The notes below the pieces were generated by a model. That model was given only the letters and a program-made list of their open reading frames with translations. It was not told where the DNA came from and did no database searches. Shown in pieces: positions 4,671 through 6,918 of a stretch of DNA of 6,918 bases (position 1 is its first letter; every line of letters begins with the position of its first letter). Origin of the DNA: Natrialbaceae archaeon Tc-Br11_E2g1 (GTDB lineage: Archaea; Halobacteriota; Halobacteria; Halobacteriales; Natrialbaceae). The stretch lies in assembly GCA_001564255.1 (NCBI GenBank), contig LKNC01000151.1, positions 1 to 6,918 of the forward strand, read 5' to 3'. A program made the position numbers and the translations under genes.

Positions 4671-6224
4671 ATGGGTGACGCTGACCCGCTGGAGGGGAAT
4701 ACACCGTACGAAGTGTTGGGGGTGTCTGAGTCAGACACAATAAGGACCATCGAGACCGCCAAAGACGAGGCCATCAAGGAGTACCGGAGTCGGATGGTCG
4801 ACGCCCAGAACCGAAACGACTCGGACGACTACAGGGAGGCCGTCGATGCGCTCAGGAACCTCGACGAGGCTTGGGAGTGGGTAGAGACGAACCACGACCC
4901 CCCAGGTGCGGACCAGCCGATCGTACTCGAAGTCGACACCATCGATCCGGTGGTCGACGAACAGGTGACGGTCACGGTAACGGGCGATGGAGGACCGGTT
5001 GAGACCATCGTCGAAGCAACCGACGACGACAATCTCGACGAATCTACACAGACGGACCCGAATACAGGGAAAGCGACGTTCAGTTTCGAACGCGAGGGTC
5101 CCGTCCAATTCACCGCGCTTACCACCGATGATTACGACGACGCGACGGCCGTCATCTCGGTCGCCCGTCGAAAGGTCGCACTCGCGTTCGATAGCCTCCC
5201 CGACACCGTGGAGGTAAACGAGACAGTCGACATCACGGTGGCGGCCGAGGGCGAGGCTGTCGACGCTACCGTCTCGGCCGCCGAGAATGATCTAGGACGA
5301 ACCGGGGGGAGCGAACTGACTCACACATTCAAATCAACTGGGACGTACGACCTGAGGGCGAACAAACAGCCCGATGAGCGGGCCATGTACGAGGAGGCAA
5401 CGGCGAAGATTGAGGTGACCGAGGAGCGGGTCCAGATCTCGGTCTTTGTCGAGGGAGAGGACTACGAGATCGACGACGAGGTTGTCATTCACGTCAACGA
5501 AGCCGAGTCGGGCGAACCCGTCCCGGAAGCGACAGTGACGCTCGGCGACGAGAGTAGGACGACGAGCGACACAGGCGAGGTGCGACTACCGCTGACAACG
5601 ACAGGGGTATCTGTGCCGGTGGAGGTGACGAAATCCGATCCGAGCGAGGACCGGACGTATCTCGACGACGAGACGAGCATCTCGGTGTCACTGAAGCAGG
5701 CAAGCCTCCACATCGACGACATCAAGGGCAAACGGATGGAGCAGTCGACGCTCACCGTCCGTGTCGTCGACGGTAAAGGCCAGCTACTGAAAGGCGCCAG
5801 CGTCACCACGGACTGGGGGCACAACGAGACAACTGACACCGATGGCGAAGCCGACCTCAAGTTGAGCGATGACGGTCAACTGACGATAACTGTTGAGAAA
5901 CAGACCGAAAAGGTCGACTACGGCTCTGTCGTTCAAACCATCGAGATCGGTGAGTTCACGCGCGAACTGGTGATCGAAAGCGCACCGAGCGTAAAGAGCC
6001 CGGGCGACACTGCCACTATCCACGTCACCGACAACGCCGGTAACGACGTCGTGAACGCGTCAGTGACGTCGAGCGAGCAGATCGGGAAGCAATGGACGAC
6101 GGGCACTGACGGAAAGGTGACTTTCACGGTGACGAATCAACCCGGGATACCGACCATCACAGTGAAGAAGACCGACGGTGACTTCGACGACAAGAAGACA
6201 ACCAAGATTCGGGTACTCCCCTGA
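4671..6224 (+). CDS. J-like module fused to about five Ig-like beta-sandwich domains
   Basis: The protein has 517 residues. Its start, MGDADPLEGNTPYEVLGV, mirrors MSDADPLDGATPYEVLGV of the previous gene, which is why I prefer ATG 4671 to the in-frame TTG at 4662. Residues 11-72 are a J-like module with EYRSRMVDAQ in place of HPD. The rest is a series of beta-rich repeats of about 85-90 residues at roughly 82-166, 168-250, 253-342, 343-428 and 431-517. Several show patterns known from bacterial Ig-like, carboxypeptidase-regulatory and invasin-type sandwiches, such as GEPVPEATVTLGDE...TSDTGEVRLPL and KGASVTTDWG...TDTDGEADLKL. Such domains usually mediate binding and are usually extracellular. 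Here no signal peptide, membrane segment or anchor is visible, so the protein is probably cytoplasmic. The gene follows the triple J-like gene after 17 bases and converges on the VWA gene. The likely role is to link a J-like, chaperone-facing module to a binding scaffold; the ligand is unknown. The domain count is by eye. Confidence 0.8.
   Translation: MGDADPLEGNTPYEVLGVSESDTIRTIETAKDEAIKEYRSRMVDAQNRNDSDDYREAVDALRNLDEAWEWVETNHDPPGADQPIVLEVDTIDPVVDEQVTVTVTGDGGPVETIVEATDDDNLDESTQTDPNTGKATFSFEREGPVQFTALTTDDYDDATAVISVARRKVALAFDSLPDTVEVNETVDITVAAEGEAVDATVSAAENDLGRTGGSELTHTFKSTGTYDLRANKQPDERAMYEEATAKIEVTEERVQISVFVEGEDYEIDDEVVIHVNEAESGEPVPEATVTLGDESRTTSDTGEVRLPLTTTGVSVPVEVTKSDPSEDRTYLDDETSISVSLKQASLHIDDIKGKRMEQSTLTVRVVDGKGQLLKGASVTTDWGHNETTDTDGEADLKLSDDGQLTITVEKQTEKVDYGSVVQTIEIGEFTRELVIESAPSVKSPGDTATIHVTDNAGNDVVNASVTSSEQIGKQWTTGTDGKVTFTVTNQPGIPTITVKKTDGDFDDKKTTKIRVLP
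4701..4886 (+). repeat. J-like module 4, N-terminus of the Ig-repeat protein (protein repeat)
   Basis: Residues 11-72 of the Ig-repeat protein. It matches module 1 more closely than modules 2 and 3, both in protein (EYRSRMVDAQ, WEWVETNHDP against WGWIRENHEP) and in DNA (28 identical bases, 4777-4804 against 4040-4067). Confidence 0.78.
4722..4738. repeat. Perfect palindrome inside the 5' coding region of the J-Ig gene
   Basis: GTGTCTGA (4722-4729) and TCAGACAC (4731-4738) are perfect reverse complements around one base. The site starts 51 bases into the gene and encodes VSESDT. The corresponding part of the other modules is not palindromic. It may be a protein-binding site or chance. Confidence 0.45.
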
Positions 6225-6228
6225 AGAC

Positions 6229-6918
6229 TCAGAGTTTGCTGAGACCGGAGAGGTCGTCATTGTCGATTAGCGACTTGGCTTCGCTGTACTTCGCTGGCGA
6301 AAGGTCGCACTCGTGTTCTTCGAGGTAACGTCGTGCCTTTGAGGTCTGCCCCTTCTGTGCGAGCGTCGACACCTTCTTGACAATGAACTCGGGACTCGGA
6401 GCCGGTGCCGACCGCTCTGGCTTCTCGCCCTCCTCGACTTTCTCAATGCCGATACCCGGGTCCACGGTGACGGTCATCTTGTCGCTGGCGCTGTCTTCGT
6501 TCGTCTGGATCATCGCGGTGACTAACGTCGCTTCGAGTTCTGCATCCGACTGTTCAGGGCTGACATCCATCTCAAGAGTCACTTCCGGTGGATTCTCCTG
6601 ATTCACGTCGCCGAGGTCCAGCGCGACGGCCCGTCCGCGCCACTCCGGTTCGACAGTGCTCGTCTGCTCAGCATACGAGTAGTACACTTCGTTGATCGTG
6701 GTCATCGTAGACGGTTTGAGCTCCAGTTCAGCATCAAGGGCGACGACGTTACGCGCGTTCGAAACTTTACTAGCGAAAAACTGCTTGAGCCCACGGGCGG
6801 AGTCGATGTGCTCGAGCTCACCCTGGGTCTGCTGGGAAACACTCAACAGCTCTGCCCGGTCGTAGTCGCCGCCGACTCCTGCCGCCTGGATGGTGATCCC
6901 CGCGTCGCTGTACTCCCG
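6229..6918 (-). CDS. VWA-domain protein, C-terminal part (5' end beyond the window)
   Basis: The frame is open from the right edge to TGA at 6229-6231, showing the last 229 residues. Residues 1-50 of the visible part match the end of a von Willebrand factor A domain: GITIQAAGVGGDYDRAELLS, then an SQQTQGELEHIDSARGLKQFF stretch like the final strand and helix of bacterial and archaeal intracellular VWA proteins (GVG-D-YN-LL...GG-hi-...L...F). A beta-rich domain follows (about 58-155, with ALDLGDVN), as commonly seen after VWA domains of this type. A Pro/Glu linker (160-177) precedes a helical tail FIVKKVSTLAQKGQTSKARR...EAKSLI (178-219). The metal-binding DxSxS motif would lie outside the window. 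A TTG at 6846 could serve as a start but lies in the middle of the conserved VWA sequence, so it is not the real start. Probable role: cytoplasmic binding partner. Stops of this gene and the J-Ig gene are 4 bases apart. Confidence 0.82.
   Translation of the reverse strand, partial: REYSDAGITIQAAGVGGDYDRAELLSVSQQTQGELEHIDSARGLKQFFASKVSNARNVVALDAELELKPSTMTTINEVYYSYAEQTSTVEPEWRGRAVALDLGDVNQENPPEVTLEMDVSPEQSDAELEATLVTAMIQTNEDSASDKMTVTVDPGIGIEKVEEGEKPERSAPAPSPEFIVKKVSTLAQKGQTSKARRYLEEHECDLSPAKYSEAKSLIDNDDLSGLSKL

Noticed and set aside
6229..6846. VWA gene as a complete 205-residue protein starting at TTG 6846
   Set aside because: The frame stays open to the window edge and the codons upstream (GITIQAAGVGGDYD) belong to the conserved end of a VWA domain, so the gene is truncated by the window instead.
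1..6918. Mobile element, phage, CRISPR array or tRNA
   Set aside because: I looked for transposase or integrase motifs, terminal inverted repeats, regularly spaced short repeats and tRNA-like cloverleaf segments and saw none. The repeats present are explained by the J-like protein modules.

Overview
The window looks like haloarchaeal chromosome or megaplasmid. It is GC-rich, its proteins are strongly acidic (Asp/Glu-rich, Lys-poor), and the clearest promoters have a TATA element about 26-32 bases before an ATG with no ribosome binding site, which is the leaderless pattern of halophilic archaea. I see no tRNA, rRNA, CRISPR, insertion sequence or phage gene. Coding density is very high and the largest gap is the 162-base divergent promoter region at 3772-3933.

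Layout from left to right: (1) minus strand, 1-2101, running off the left edge: a divergent Hsp70-family protein with at least 700 residues visible, a long acidic insert in its nucleotide-binding domain, a degenerate phosphate-2 motif and a C-terminal segment that resembles the nucleotide exchange factor GrpE. (2) minus strand, 2158-3771, just upstream of it in the same direction: a DnaK-type Hsp70 with all ATPase motifs intact, a substrate-binding beta domain, but almost no C-terminal lid (537 residues). (3) divergent from these, plus strand, 3934-4653: a protein made of three J-domain-like modules that all lack the HPD motif. (4) plus strand, 4671-6224: a fourth copy of the same J-like module fused to about five Ig-like beta-sandwich domains. 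(5) minus strand, 6229-6918, running off the right edge and meeting gene 4 tail to tail with 4 bases between stops: the C-terminal part of a von Willebrand factor A (VWA) domain protein.

Taken together this looks like a dedicated, remodelled Hsp70 system rather than the housekeeping dnaK-dnaJ-grpE set: an apparently active lidless Hsp70, a second Hsp70 that may have become a pseudo-ATPase carrying its own GrpE-like exchange module, four J-like modules that have lost the canonical Hsp70-stimulating residues, and two probable binding proteins (Ig repeats, VWA). The identity of the folds is read from the sequence; a joint function is inference from gene order. The target of the system cannot be told from this window.
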